A stretch of 51,796 nt of DNA, taken from contig JAKCDC010000018.1 of the NCBI GenBank assembly GCA_021838635.1, positions 1 to 51,796 of the forward strand. Direction: 5' to 3'. This DNA is from Pseudomonadota bacterium (GTDB lineage Bacteria; Pseudomonadota; Gammaproteobacteria; Steroidobacterales; Steroidobacteraceae). Below, piece after piece: positions 38,424 to 47,254 of this stretch. Under the pieces are notes generated by a model that was given only the letters and a program-made list of their open reading frames with translations, was not told where the DNA came from and ran no database searches. Each line of letters opens with the position of its first letter. The first letter of the stretch is position 1. Made by a program: the position numbers and the translations under genes.

Positions 38424-39692
38424 TCATTCGGGCGCGGGGTTGAGTGTGGAGAGGGCGAGCGCAGCGCGGCGGGTCTCGCGTTTGAACAGAAACAACGTCA
38501 TGAGCAGCAGCGTCATCGGCACCAGCGAAAAATAGAAGGCGTGGATGCCCCCGAAGCGTGCAAACACGATCGCCGTGATGCGCGAGCCGAGCGTGCCGCC
38601 GAGCGCGGAGAACACCAGGATCAGTCCGGTCATGGCCGCGTGCGACGGCTTCGGCAGCGCACTCAGTGCCACGGAGTTGATCACCGGATAGATCGGCGCC
38701 ATCAGCAGGCCGATCAGCGGGATGAGGTAGGCCGCCAGGGGCGCATGCATCCAGCCGACCTGTCCGCCCCTGATGCCTCGGGCGAGTGGCAGCGTCACAA
38801 GCATCAGCAGCGCCATGCCGACGATGCAGGTATTGAGCAGCGGATACCAGGCGACGCGCCGCAGCACTTGGCCGGCCGCGACTCGCCCGATGGCGATGGA
38901 GGCGGCCAGCATGCTCGCCATCTGCACGGCAACGGCATCCGGGAGCTTCAATACCTCGTTGTTGAAGGTCGGCAGCCATGTGCCGAAACTCTGCTCGATG
39001 AGCACGTAGAAGAACGTCGAGGCCAGGAACACGTACACCATCGGGCGCAGCGACGAGCCGCTGATCTGCGCAAGGGATGCGCGCACCGGTTGCGCCTTGC
39101 CGCGCGCCGCCGATTCGTCCAGGCGCGAGACACCGAGCAGCGTCATCGCCACGATGCAGGCCGCGGCGATCACCCAGTACACGCGCAGCCAGGCGATGCT
39201 GGCGGGCGCGCGGGAGCGGATGAAGGCGCTGAACAGCCATCCGGAGATCACCACCCCGACCATGAACAGCCCTTCGATGAAATTGGTCAGGCGGGCGTGT
39301 TCGCTTTGGGTGCTTGTGAGCAGGCCGATGGCCCCGTACACGGATACCTTGGTGAGCGCGAACGCGACGCCAACGCACACGAACAGCAGCTCGGTGGTGT
39401 GAAACCCCGGGAACAGCGGCATGAGCGTGCAGGCTACGCCGACGACCGCCAGTCCGATCACGATGGCGCGGCGGTAGCCGAGCAGCGGCAGGAACGAGGC
39501 AACCGCGAACGAGGTGATCACGATCGGCAGATCCTTGAACAGCTCGAGCAGGCTCGCCTCGGGCTTACCGACCCGAAAACTGTGGATCGACTGCAGGATC
39601 ACGGTCCCGACGCTGTTCAGCAGGACTGCGAAGATCATGAAGCTCAGCGCCAAAGCGCCGATCAGCCGATAGCGGTTCACCGGGTGCGACAT
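38424..39692 (-). CDS. Major facilitator superfamily transporter (sugar permease-like)
   Basis: It is 422 residues from the ATG at 39692 (MSHPVNRYRLIGALALSF), with about twelve hydrophobic segments and a central cytoplasmic loop (SRLDESAARGKAQPVRASL). The overall pattern resembles fucose-permease-like sugar/H+ symporters, such as the membrane motif LMAPIYPVINSVALSALP. The 78 residues open upstream of the ATG are unlike the family. It is divergent from a LacI regulator 70 bp away, which fits substrate-induced sugar uptake. A decayed copy of its 3' end lies at 36280-36600. The sugar cannot be told. Confidence 0.85.
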   Translation of the reverse strand: MSHPVNRYRLIGALALSFMIFAVLLNSVGTVILQSIHSFRVGKPEASLLELFKDLPIVITSFAVASFLPLLGYRRAIVIGLAVVGVACTLMPLFPGFHTTELLFVCVGVAFALTKVSVYGAIGLLTSTQSEHARLTNFIEGLFMVGVVISGWLFSAFIRSRAPASIAWLRVYWVIAAACIVAMTLLGVSRLDESAARGKAQPVRASLAQISGSSLRPMVYVFLASTFFYVLIEQSFGTWLPTFNNEVLKLPDAVAVQMASMLAASIAIGRVAAGQVLRRVAWYPLLNTCIVGMALLMLVTLPLARGIRGGQVGWMHAPLAAYLIPLIGLLMAPIYPVINSVALSALPKPSHAAMTGLILVFSALGGTLGSRITAIVFARFGGIHAFYFSLVPMTLLLMTLFLFKRETRRAALALSTLNPAPE

Positions 39693-39705
39693 GCAGGAGT
39701 GGTCT

Positions 39706-39720
39706 TTACGGCCAGCGTAA
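39706..39720. promoter_or_regulatory. Candidate LacI-type operator
   Basis: TTACG (39706-39710) and CGTAA (39716-39720) form an inverted repeat with a 5-bp centre in the 70-bp divergent region between the transporter and lacI-family starts. Position fits an operator controlling both; arm length is short. Confidence 0.35.
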
Positions 39721-39762
39721 GCCCGTGGATGATAGCGATATCCCGGACCGCGCGAACCTGCT

Positions 39763-40773
39763 GTGGTGGACCGCAAGAAAAAATCCCCGACCGCCCCTGC
39801 GAGCCTCACCATGGCCGACCTGGCCGGACTCGCAGGCGTCTCGACGATCACGGTTTCGCGTGCGCTCTCCGGCAGCGCGCTCGTCAGCCCCGAGACCCGC
39901 GAGCGTGTACAGCAGCTGGCGCGCAAGCACGGCTACAAGCTCAACGTCAGCGCACGCAACCTGCGCCTGCGGCGGTCCCACGCGGTGGCGGTGATCGTCG
40001 AGATGACCCCGACGCCCGAGCGCACCATGTGGGACCCGTACCCGCTGGCCCTGCTCGGAGGGATTTCGCAGGAGCTGACCTCCGCCGGGTACAACGTGCT
40101 GCTCACCACGCGGCAGGCCGCGGGCGACGTCGCGGTGCAGGCGGCCGATGGACTGATTCTGCTCGGTCAGGGCGCCCATCAGGATGCGGTGCATGCGTAC
40201 GACCGGCTGGGCCTGCCGATGGTGGTGTGGGGTGCCGCCGGGGTCGGCGGGGATGAGCATATCGTGGTCGGCAGCGACAACCGCCACGGCGGCATGAGCG
40301 TCGCAGAGCGCTTCGTCTCCCTCGGCCGTCGCCACCCGGTGTTCATCGGCAATCCCGATCACCCCGAGATGTCGCAGCGCTTTGCCGGGTTCCTCGATGA
40401 GCTCGGCCGCCACGGCATCAAGCCGTTGCTGATGCGCCGTTCGGACTTCACCCTCGAGAGCGGTGTGCAGGCGGTGCGCTCGCTGCACAACCGCCGGGTG
40501 CAGTTCGACGCCATCTTCGCCTGCTCCGATCTGGTGGCGATGGGGGCGATTCGGGCGCTGGTCGAATTGGGCCAGCGCGTCCCGGAGGACGTCTCGGTGA
40601 TCGGCTACGACGACACCCCGCAGGGGGCGACTTTTCTGCCGCCGCTCTCGACCGTGCGGCAGAACTGGCAGGAGGGCGGGGTGCTCCTCGCCCGCAAGGT
40701 GCTCGGCGTCATCCGCGGCGAGCCGGTCGACTCGCAGATGCTGCCCACCGCACTTGTGCTGCGCGCCACCTGA
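39763..40773 (+). CDS. LacI family transcriptional regulator
   Basis: The 336-residue protein has an N-terminal helix-turn-helix MADLAGLAGVSTITVSRALS (residues about 16-35) and hinge region RERVQQLARKHGYKLNVSAR. A periplasmic-binding-protein-like effector domain of the GntR/LacI type follows, containing VGSDNRHGGMSVAERFVSLG and FACSDLVAMGAIRAL. Start GTG at 39763; the internal ATG at 39808 would cut into the DNA-binding domain. It probably represses the divergent MFS gene until a sugar is bound. Confidence 0.92.
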   Translation: MVDRKKKSPTAPASLTMADLAGLAGVSTITVSRALSGSALVSPETRERVQQLARKHGYKLNVSARNLRLRRSHAVAVIVEMTPTPERTMWDPYPLALLGGISQELTSAGYNVLLTTRQAAGDVAVQAADGLILLGQGAHQDAVHAYDRLGLPMVVWGAAGVGGDEHIVVGSDNRHGGMSVAERFVSLGRRHPVFIGNPDHPEMSQRFAGFLDELGRHGIKPLLMRRSDFTLESGVQAVRSLHNRRVQFDAIFACSDLVAMGAIRALVELGQRVPEDVSVIGYDDTPQGATFLPPLSTVRQNWQEGGVLLARKVLGVIRGEPVDSQMLPTALVLRAT

Positions 40774-40980
40774 GCGGATCGGCTCGGCGCGCCAGCCCGA
40801 CCTGCGCGAAGCGGCGCGCGGTATCCCGATCGGCCTTCGCCGCAGAGGCGAAGTCATCGTGCGCGGCTGTGTCTGATCCCGTGCGACGCGGCTCCGTGGG
40901 TTCAAGACTAGCGCACGGCGGGCGGTACGCAAGGGCGGTGTGGGGGCGGGGCGGCGTAGCGGGCGGCGTACACTGTGTGC

Positions 40981-41508
40981 ATGAGCACTCCTGCCGTCAC
41001 GGACCCTGAGTTGTACGCCCTCGCCGAGCAGGCCGGACAGGCCCTGCGGACCGCAGGCCTTCGGATCGTCACGGCCGAGTCCTGCACGGCGGGGTGGATC
41101 GCCAAGGCGCTCACGGACGTACCGGGCAGCTCACAGTGGGTCGAGTGCGGCTACGTGACCTATTCGGATGCGGCCAAGATGCGTGATCTGGGTGTCGCGG
41201 CCGCGACACTGAAGACCCATGGTGCGGTGAGCGAGGCGGTGGTCCTGGAGATGGCGCAGGGGGCGCTGCGGGTGTCCGGGGCCGAGCTTGCCGTGGCGGT
41301 GAGCGGGATCGCCGGCCCCGATGGCGGCACGTCTGACAAGCCGGTCGGCACGGTGTGGTTCGCGGTCGCGGTGCGATCGCGGCCGGCGCCGCTGAGCGGC
41401 GTGCAGCACTTTGCGGGTGATCGTGACGCGGTCCGCCGCCACACCGTGGTACACGCCCTGCAGCAGGTGCTCACAGCGCTCGGCGGCGCGGTGCCGGGCA
41501 CGCCGTGA
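40981..41508 (+). CDS. pncC: CinA C-terminal family nicotinamide-nucleotide amidase
   Basis: The 175-residue single-domain CinA-C protein has VTAESCTAGWIAKALTDVPG around the active site, GYVTYSDAAK, and VSGIAGPDGGTSDKPVGTVW. PncC hydrolyses nicotinamide mononucleotide to nicotinate mononucleotide in pyridine nucleotide recycling. ATG at 40981; an upstream GTG at 40975 adds two residues. The gene precedes recA in many gammaproteobacteria, as here, with thpR in between (GTGA overlap). Confidence 0.92.
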   Translation: MSTPAVTDPELYALAEQAGQALRTAGLRIVTAESCTAGWIAKALTDVPGSSQWVECGYVTYSDAAKMRDLGVAAATLKTHGAVSEAVVLEMAQGALRVSGAELAVAVSGIAGPDGGTSDKPVGTVWFAVAVRSRPAPLSGVQHFAGDRDAVRRHTVVHALQQVLTALGGAVPGTP

Positions 41509-42092
41509 GGGTCCATGGGCCGGCCCGCCCGGCCGAGCCGGTGTCCGGCCCGCGCCGATTATTCTTCGCGCTTTGGCCCGATGCTCCCATGCGCGAGCGG
41601 CTAGCGCCGGCGGTGCACGATGCCGTGTGGGGTTGCGGCGGCCGGCCCGTACCGCCCGAGCATTGGCATCTGACGGTGGCCTTCCTTGGCGCCGTACCGG
41701 CTGCGCGGGTCGCTGAGCTTGCCGTCCTCGCGTCGGCCGCGGCATACGCCGCAGCCGCACCCGAAGCGGGCCTCGAGTTGTCGCTTGCGAGGCTGGCTGA
41801 CTGGCCGCAGTCGCAGGTTCTGTGCGTCCTGCCGATCGAGCCGCCGACGGCCCTCGGCCGGTTGGCGAGGGCGTTGACGGATTCCCTGAGCGCAGCGGGT
41901 TTTGTTCCGGATCTCAAACCCTTCCGCGCGCATGTCACTGTGGCACGCAAAGTTACGCGGCCAAGTGAGCCTCGCCCGCTGCGGGTGGTGCGCTGGCGGT
42001 TCGAGCGTTTCGCGCTGGTCGAGAGCCGGACGCTGCCGCGCGGAGCCGTGTACAGTGTTGTCGAAACGTACCCACTGTGCAGCGGTGCATGA
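41505..42092 (+). CDS. thpR: RNA 2',3'-cyclic phosphodiesterase (2H family)
   Basis: The 195-residue protein has both HxTx signatures of the 2H phosphoesterase family, EHWHLTVAFLG (about 46-56) and FRAHVTVARKV (about 144-154), plus the N-terminal RRLFFALWPD. ThpR/LigT opens 2',3'-cyclic phosphates of RNA ends. The GTG at 41505 overlaps the pncC stop by 4 bp. Between the two HxTx motifs is an Ala-rich stretch (ASAAAYAAAAPEAG). Co-transcription with pncC is likely. Confidence 0.9.
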   Translation: MRVHGPARPAEPVSGPRRLFFALWPDAPMRERLAPAVHDAVWGCGGRPVPPEHWHLTVAFLGAVPAARVAELAVLASAAAYAAAAPEAGLELSLARLADWPQSQVLCVLPIEPPTALGRLARALTDSLSAAGFVPDLKPFRAHVTVARKVTRPSEPRPLRVVRWRFERFALVESRTLPRGAVYSVVETYPLCSGA

Positions 42093-42128
42093 GCGCGAAA
42101 ATAACATCTTGCGCATGCATCCGGGCTG

Positions 42129-42155
42129 CTGACCGCGGCAACTTTGTGGGATAAT
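42129..42155 (+). promoter_or_regulatory. Candidate recA promoter
   Basis: GATAAT (42150-42155) is a good -10 box 40 bp before the recA start. The best -35 (CTGACC, 42129-42134) has a short 15-bp spacer. I find no CTGT-N8-ACAG LexA site in the 100 bp before recA. Confidence 0.4.
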
Positions 42156-42195
42156 TCGCGCACCGCTCCGTTATCAAAACACCCGGGACACCCAG

Positions 42196-43227
42196 ATGGA
42201 AGAGAATCGTAAGAAGGCGCTCGCCGCCGCTTTGGGCCAAATCGAGAAACAATTCGGCAAGGGCTCGGTGATGCGTCTTGGCGACGCGGCCGCCGCCTAC
42301 GATGTCGAGGCCGTGTCGACCGGTTCGCTGGGGCTGGATATCGCGCTTGGCGTCGGTGGCCTGCCGCGCGGACGCGTGGTGGAGGTCTACGGACCGGAGT
42401 CTTCGGGCAAAACGACCCTGACGCTGCAGGTGATTGCCGAAGTGCAGCGCAACGGTGGCACCGCCGCGTTCGTCGACGCCGAGCACGCCCTTGACCCGGC
42501 CTACGCCGAGAAACTCGGGGTGAATATCGCCGACCTGCTCGTCTCGCAGCCTGACACCGGCGAGCAGGCACTTGAAATCACCGACATGCTGGTGCGCTCC
42601 AATGCGGTCGACATCGTGGTGATCGATTCCGTGGCCGCCCTGACGCCGAAGGCCGAAATCGAAGGCGAGATGGGCGAGATGCAGGTGGGCCTGCAGGCCC
42701 GCCTGATGTCCCAGGCGCTGCGCAAGCTGACCGGCAACATCAAGCGCTCCAACACCATCGTGATCTTCATCAACCAGATCCGCATGAAGATCGGCGTGAT
42801 GTTCGGCAGTCCCGAGACCACCACCGGCGGCAACGCGCTGAAGTTCTACGCCTCGGTGCGGCTCGACATCCGCCGTATCGGCGCGATCAAGAACGGCGAG
42901 GAAGTGGTCGGCAACATGACCCGGGTCAAAGTGGTCAAGAACAAGGTCGCCCCGCCGTTCCGCGAGGCCGAATTCGAGATCATGTACGGCCTGGGCATCT
43001 CGCGCGAAGGGGAGATCATCGATCTGGCCAGTGCCCAGGAGATCATCGAGAAGTCCGGCGCATGGTATTCGTACAAGGGCAATCGGATCGGTCAGGGCAA
43101 GGACAACGCCCGGACCTTCCTGCAGAACAACCCGGAACTGGCCCGGGAGATCGAGACCGAAGTGCGTGCCCGGCTGCTGCCGGTCCGCCCGCCGCGCAAC
43201 GCCGGTGGCGAAGCGGCCACGGCCTGA
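42196..43227 (+). CDS. recA: Recombinase RecA
   Basis: The 343-residue protein has Walker A GPESSGKT at 66-73, Walker [10 protein letters not shown], the L2 DNA-binding loop near [16 protein letters not shown], and the usual MAW-motif region. It polymerises on single-stranded DNA for homologous recombination and activates LexA self-cleavage. ATG start; the N-terminus [20 protein letters not shown] is canonical. It is followed by recX, which begins inside its 3' end, the common proteobacterial order. Confidence 0.98.
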   Translation: MEENRKKALAAALGQIEKQFGKGSVMRLGDAAAAYDVEAVSTGSLGLDIALGVGGLPRGRVVEVYGPESSGKTTLTLQVIAEVQRNGGTAAFVDAEHALDPAYAEKLGVNIADLLVSQPDTGEQALEITDMLVRSNAVDIVVIDSVAALTPKAEIEGEMGEMQVGLQARLMSQALRKLTGNIKRSNTIVIFINQIRMKIGVMFGSPETTTGGNALKFYASVRLDIRRIGAIKNGEEVVGNMTRVKVVKNKVAPPFREAEFEIMYGLGISREGEIIDLASAQEIIEKSGAWYSYKGNRIGQGKDNARTFLQNNPELAREIETEVRARLLPVRPPRNAGGEAATA

Positions 43228-43684
43228 GGCGGCCGCTGATGCCAGCAGCGCCCGGGCGGCCGCGCTCGGGCTGCTGGCGCGGCGCGATTACTTGAGCGCC
43301 GAACTCGGTCGCAAGCTGCGCGAACGCGGGTTCCAGGCGCAGGCGGTGACCGAAGCCCTCGAGCACCTGACGGCCGAGCGCCTGCTCGACGATGCGCGCA
43401 CGGTCGAGCGCTTCGTGGCGTATCGTGCCGGGCGTGGCCAGGGACCGCTGCGTATCGGGCTGGACTTGAAGGCCCAGGGCGCGCCGGCCGAGCTAATCGG
43501 CCCGGCGCTTCAGTCCGGGCCGGATTGGCGCGCCCTCGCCCGGGACGTGCGCCGCCGACGGTTCGGCGCGGCGGCCCCTGCCGACTGGACCGAGCGCGCC
43601 CGGCAAGCGCGATTTTTGCAGTACCGGGGCTTTTCATCGGATGATATCCGGGCGGCCACTGGCGCCGAGCTCGAACTGGACTGA
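43205..43684 (+). CDS. recX: Regulatory protein RecX
   Basis: It is 159 residues if it begins at the GTG 43205, which overlaps recA by 23 bp. The three-helix repeats of RecX are seen in [40 protein letters not shown] and [15 protein letters not shown]. RecX binds the groove of RecA filaments and limits their extension. There is no ATG at a suitable place; longer in-frame text upstream is recA in another frame. It ends 23 bp before the alaS ATG. Confidence 0.9.
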   Translation: MAKRPRPEAAADASSARAAALGLLARRDYLSAELGRKLRERGFQAQAVTEALEHLTAERLLDDARTVERFVAYRAGRGQGPLRIGLDLKAQGAPAELIGPALQSGPDWRALARDVRRRRFGAAAPADWTERARQARFLQYRGFSSDDIRAATGAELELD

Positions 43685-43707
43685 CGACCTTGACCCGACC
43701 TCCCTTT

Positions 43708-46317
43708 ATGGGCGCCGCCGATGTGCGCCGCGCCTTTCTTGAATTTTTCCGCGACCGCGGCCACACCGTCGTGCCCTCGAGCCCGCTCGTGCCGGGCAAC
43801 GATCCGACGCTCCTGTTCACTAATGCCGGCATGGTGCAGTTCAAGGATGTGTTCCTCGGCAAGGAGAAGCGCGAGTACTTGCGCGCGGCGACCAGCCAGC
43901 GTTGTGTGCGGGCCGGTGGCAAGCACAATGACCTGGAGAACGTCGGGTACACAGCCCGGCACCACACGTTCTTCGAGATGCTGGGGAATTTCTCCTTTGG
44001 GGATTACTTCAAGCGCGAAGCCATCGGGTTCGCCTGGTCATTCCTCACCGAGACACTGAAGCTCGATCCGAAGCGCCTGTGGGTGACCGTGTACCGCGAA
44101 GACGATGAGGCCGCGGAGATCTGGCTGAAGGACATCGGCGTGTCCGCCGAGCGCTTCGCGCGTCTCGGAGAGAAGTCGAATTTCTGGGCGATGGGCGATA
44201 CCGGTCCCTGTGGCCCGTGCAGCGAGATCTTCTACGACCACGGCGCCGATGTGCCCGGTGGCCCGCCCGGATCACCGGACGAGGATGGCGACCGGTACGT
44301 GGAGATCTGGAACCTGGTGTTCATGCAGTTCGAGCGTGCCGCCGACGGCGCGCTCGCGGCGCTGCCGAAGCCCTCGGTGGACACCGGCATGGGACTCGAG
44401 CGGGTCTCCGCCGTGCTGCAGGGCGTGCACTCGAACTACGACATCGACCTGTTCCGCAACCTGATCGTGGCGGCTGCGAAGCTTGCCGGCACCGACGATC
44501 TGGCCTCCAGTTCACTGCGGGTGATCGCTGATCACATCCGCGCATGCACCTTCCTCGTGCTCGACGGGGTGCTGCCCTCGAACGAGGGACGCGGCTACGT
44601 ACTGCGCCGCATCATCCGCCGGGCAGTGCGTCACGGCTACAAGCTCGGGATCTCCGAGCCGTTCTTCTACAAGCTGGTCGCCGTGCTCGAGCACGAAATG
44701 AGCAGCGCCTATCCGGAACTGACCCGGGGCCGCGCGCAGGCCGAGCGTGTGCTGCGCCAGGAGGAGGAGCGCTTCGCCGAGACCCTCGCCAAGGGCATGG
44801 CGTTGCTCGAGGGGGCCATCGCGGATCTCGGTCCGGCCGGCACCGTGATCCCGGGCGAGGTGGTCTTCAAGCTCTACGATACCTATGGCTTCCCCGCCGA
44901 CCTGACGGCCGATATCGCGCGTGAGCGCGGACTCGCCATCGACCACGACGGGTTCGATGCCGCCATGGAATCCCAGCGGCGCCGCTCGCAGGAGGCGAGT
45001 AAGTTCGGGGTCGATCTGCGCGGTGCCGCGCCGATCGATGCGCGCACAGCGTTCGAGGGCTACGCGCAGACGCAGGCCGAGGGCCGTGTCGTGGCGCTCC
45101 TACGGGACGGGGCGCAGGTCGAGCAGATCGGCGCAGGAGAGCAGGGCGAAGTGGTGCTCGCGCGTACGCCGTTCTACGCCGAGTCGGGCGGCCAGGTGGG
45201 CGATGTCGGAATACTGGCAGCCGCCGGAGCGCGCTTTGAGGTGACGGACACGCGCAAGCGCGGGGCCGCCCACGTCCATATCGGGCGCGTAACTGAAGGC
45301 CGCATTCGCGTGGGCGATACGCTCTGTGCGACGGTTGATGCCGAGCGCCGGCGCGCTACGGCGCGCAATCACACCGCTACGCACCTGCTGCATGCGGCGC
45401 TGCGTCAGCGCCTCGGGACGCACGTTCAGCAGAAGGGCTCGCTGGTCGCGCCCGACCGACTGCGCTTCGATTTTTCGCATCCGCAAGCGCTGGGTGCCGA
45501 AGAGCTGGTGGCGATCGAGCGGGTGGTCAATGCGCAGATTCGCGCCAATGCCCCGGCTGAGACGCGCCTGATGGACTACGAGCACGCGGTCGCCGAGGGC
45601 GCGATGGCGCTCTTTGGCGAGAAATACGACCGGGATGTGCGCGTGCTGCGGGTCGGTGACTTCTCGATGGAGCTGTGCGGTGGAACTCACGTCGAGCGCG
45701 CCGGAGACATCGGGCTGTTCAAGATCGTGGGCGAAAGTGGTGTGGCTTCGGGTGTACGGCGCATCGAGGCGGTGACCGGAGAGGGGGCCGTTGAGTTCGT
45801 CGAGCAGAACGAGGCGCTGCTGAAGGAATTGGCGCACCTCGTGCGAGGGTCACGCGAGGACGTGACCGACAAGGTGCGCGAGACCCTTGAACGCGTCAAG
45901 CAAATGGAGCGGGAGGTGCGTGCCCTGAAGGACCGGCTCGCATCCGGCCAGGGCGTCGACCTGGCGGCGGGCGCGCGCGACATCCGCGGCGTGAAGGTGC
46001 TGGCCACTCAGGTGGCTGATGCCGACGCGGCTGCGCTGCGCAGTGCGGTGGACGGGCTGAAGGAGCGGCTGAAATCCGCGGTCATCGTGCTCGCCTCCGT
46101 ACAGGCGCCGGACAAGGTCGTGCTGGTGGCCGGCGTCACCGCAGACCAGACGGCGCGCATCAAGGCCGGTGAGCTGGTGGGGACGGTCGCGGCCCGCATC
46201 GGCGGCCGCGGCGGCGGACGGGCGGATTTTGCCCAAGCGGGCGGCACTAATCCCGCCGAACTCGAGGCCGCGCTCGCGGCCGTTGCGGACTGGGTGGGCG
46301 GTCGCCTCGCCGACTGA
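43708..46317 (+). CDS. alaS: Alanyl-tRNA synthetase
   Basis: It is 869 residues from the ATG at 43708 ([20 protein letters not shown]). A TTG at 43690 would add six residues. The class II catalytic domain is typical: [20 protein letters not shown] and [19 protein letters not shown]. The editing domain has zinc-binding [11 protein letters not shown] and [13 protein letters not shown]. The C-terminal oligomerisation domain ends with the Gly-rich [17 protein letters not shown]. It charges tRNA-Ala and clears mischarged Ser or Gly. It is followed by csrA, as in Pseudomonas and Xanthomonas. Confidence 0.97.
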   Translation: MGAADVRRAFLEFFRDRGHTVVPSSPLVPGNDPTLLFTNAGMVQFKDVFLGKEKREYLRAATSQRCVRAGGKHNDLENVGYTARHHTFFEMLGNFSFGDYFKREAIGFAWSFLTETLKLDPKRLWVTVYREDDEAAEIWLKDIGVSAERFARLGEKSNFWAMGDTGPCGPCSEIFYDHGADVPGGPPGSPDEDGDRYVEIWNLVFMQFERAADGALAALPKPSVDTGMGLERVSAVLQGVHSNYDIDLFRNLIVAAAKLAGTDDLASSSLRVIADHIRACTFLVLDGVLPSNEGRGYVLRRIIRRAVRHGYKLGISEPFFYKLVAVLEHEMSSAYPELTRGRAQAERVLRQEEERFAETLAKGMALLEGAIADLGPAGTVIPGEVVFKLYDTYGFPADLTADIARERGLAIDHDGFDAAMESQRRRSQEASKFGVDLRGAAPIDARTAFEGYAQTQAEGRVVALLRDGAQVEQIGAGEQGEVVLARTPFYAESGGQVGDVGILAAAGARFEVTDTRKRGAAHVHIGRVTEGRIRVGDTLCATVDAERRRATARNHTATHLLHAALRQRLGTHVQQKGSLVAPDRLRFDFSHPQALGAEELVAIERVVNAQIRANAPAETRLMDYEHAVAEGAMALFGEKYDRDVRVLRVGDFSMELCGGTHVERAGDIGLFKIVGESGVASGVRRIEAVTGEGAVEFVEQNEALLKELAHLVRGSREDVTDKVRETLERVKQMEREVRALKDRLASGQGVDLAAGARDIRGVKVLATQVADADAAALRSAVDGLKERLKSAVIVLASVQAPDKVVLVAGVTADQTARIKAGELVGTVAARIGGRGGGRADFAQAGGTNPAELEAALAAVADWVGGRLAD

Positions 46318-46384
46318 TGTGCCGGGTTGCACGGATTCCCCGTGCCGCCAAAGGGTGTACAGTGGCTCGTGAGGAGGTCGAGCC

Positions 46385-46639
46385 ATGCTCATATTAACCC
46401 GAAGAGTAGGCGAGACGCTGATGATCGGAGACGAAGTCTCGGTCACCGTCCTCGGCGTCAAGGGAAACCAGGTGCGGATTGGAATCCAGGCGCCGAAAGA
46501 CGTCGCGGTCCACCGCGAGGAGATCTACAGACGCATCCAGCGGGAGAAGGAGCAGCACGCTCCGGGGTCGCATTCCGGGCCGGAAGCGGGTTCCCAGAGC
46601 GAGATGACGACTGCGGACGTGCCCGACACCGTGTTCTGA
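46385..46639 (+). CDS. csrA: Carbon storage regulator CsrA/RsmA with extended C-terminus
   Basis: The first 60 of 84 residues are classical Csr[41 protein letters not shown] and IYRRIQ, including the RNA-contact strands. It is a dimeric RNA-binding protein that masks GGA-containing ribosome sites and links carbon use, motility and biofilm. The last 22 or so residues ([20 protein letters not shown] and on) are a polar extension absent from the 61-residue E. coli protein. A strong AGGAGG lies 7 bp before the ATG. Its c-di-GMP and type IV pilus targets may include other genes in this window, but that is conjecture. Confidence 0.96.
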   Translation: MLILTRRVGETLMIGDEVSVTVLGVKGNQVRIGIQAPKDVAVHREEIYRRIQREKEQHAPGSHSGPEAGSQSEMTTADVPDTVF

Positions 46640-47029
46640 ACAGTGAGGCGGAGCGGGCCGTGAACGACCCCTGCGGCTGCGATGGTCACGCCGCGGGATG
46701 CTCAGTGACGCGGTCGGCTTTGCCCAGGCCGTGCATCGACCCTACGGTCATCCGGGTTAAGGTTGGCCGAGTCCTTCCCGTGCCCTGACGCCCGCCCCGC
46801 GTGTTTCACGTCCCACCCTCTTGGCGGTCGGTGCTGGGCTGCATGACTGTTTTAATATCCAGTACGATACGCAGATCGAATGGAACCACCGGGGTTGATT
46901 ATGACCCCGTTCGCTTCGAAGTCCCAATCTTGGGGCGTTTCCAGTATCATGCGGCCCCTGTTCGCGGGGCACAGGGCAGCGCGCATGCTGAGCCAGGACG
47001 CCCTGCGGCATACCCGCTGTACGAGATGC
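46640..47029. other. Intergenic region between csrA and tRNA-Ser
   Basis: No gene is visible. It holds a LexA-box-like site at 46846-46863, a small CCCCAT-free GC-rich leader, and TATCAT (46946-46951), a possible -10 box for the tRNA gene about 80 bp upstream of it. Confidence 0.45.
46846..46863. promoter_or_regulatory. LexA (SOS) box-like palindrome with no downstream protein gene
   Basis: ACTGTTTTAATATCCAGT has the CTGT-N8-ACAG arrangement with one mismatch (CCAG) and an AT-rich centre, and the flanking A/T extends the symmetry. No credible protein gene follows on either strand before the tRNA-Ser (plus) or csrA (minus). It may be a remnant of a lost SOS gene or a chance match. Confidence 0.45.
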
Positions 47030-47120
47030 GGAGAGATGGCCGAGTGGTCGAAGGCGCACCCCTGCTAAGGGTGTAAGGGTCAAAAGCCCTTCGAGGGTTC
47101 GAATCCCTCTCTCTCCGCCA
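47030..47120 (+). tRNA. serX: tRNA-Ser (anticodon GCU)
   Basis: The class II tRNA of 91 nt includes an encoded CCA (47118-47120). The acceptor stem GGAGAGA (47030-47036) pairs with TCTCTCC (47110-47116). The anticodon stem-loop reads CACCC-CTGCTAA-GGGTG with anticodon GCT, decoding AGC and AGU. The long variable arm (TGTAAGGGTCAAAAGCCCTTCGA) has the stem AAGGG/CCCTT, and the T-arm contains GGTTCGAATCC. A tRNA-Ser after csrA is the usual order in pseudomonads, where tRNA-Arg follows; here an ATPase gene follows instead. Confidence 0.95.
47109..47120 (+). repeat. Candidate attachment site in the tRNA-Ser 3' end (left copy)
   Basis: CTCTCTCCGCCA is the last 12 bases of the tRNA gene. The same 12 bases recur at 48570-48581, also preceded by a GAAT and followed by a similar AT-rich stretch (AAAAT versus GAAAT). 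It brackets the ATPase gene at 47253-48404. Confidence 0.5.
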
Positions 47121-47233
47121 AAATTTCCTTGAAAAATCAATAAACTGCAGAGTTTTCTGCGAGAATTTGCATCGTGCGCACGACGCGGTGTCTGGCACGC
47201 GCTCTCAGGCGATGCCAGCCGGGATCGTTCTCT

Positions 47234-47254
47234 CGAGGCGCGCCGAGAGGCTTC
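47234..47254 (+). repeat. 21-bp perfect direct repeat, left copy
   Basis: The 21 bases beginning CGAGGCGCGCCGAGAGGC are identical to 51178-51198, about 3.94 kb away in the same orientation. The left copy touches the stop of the ATPase gene; the right copy lies beyond the intact hipBA pair. Confidence 0.6.
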
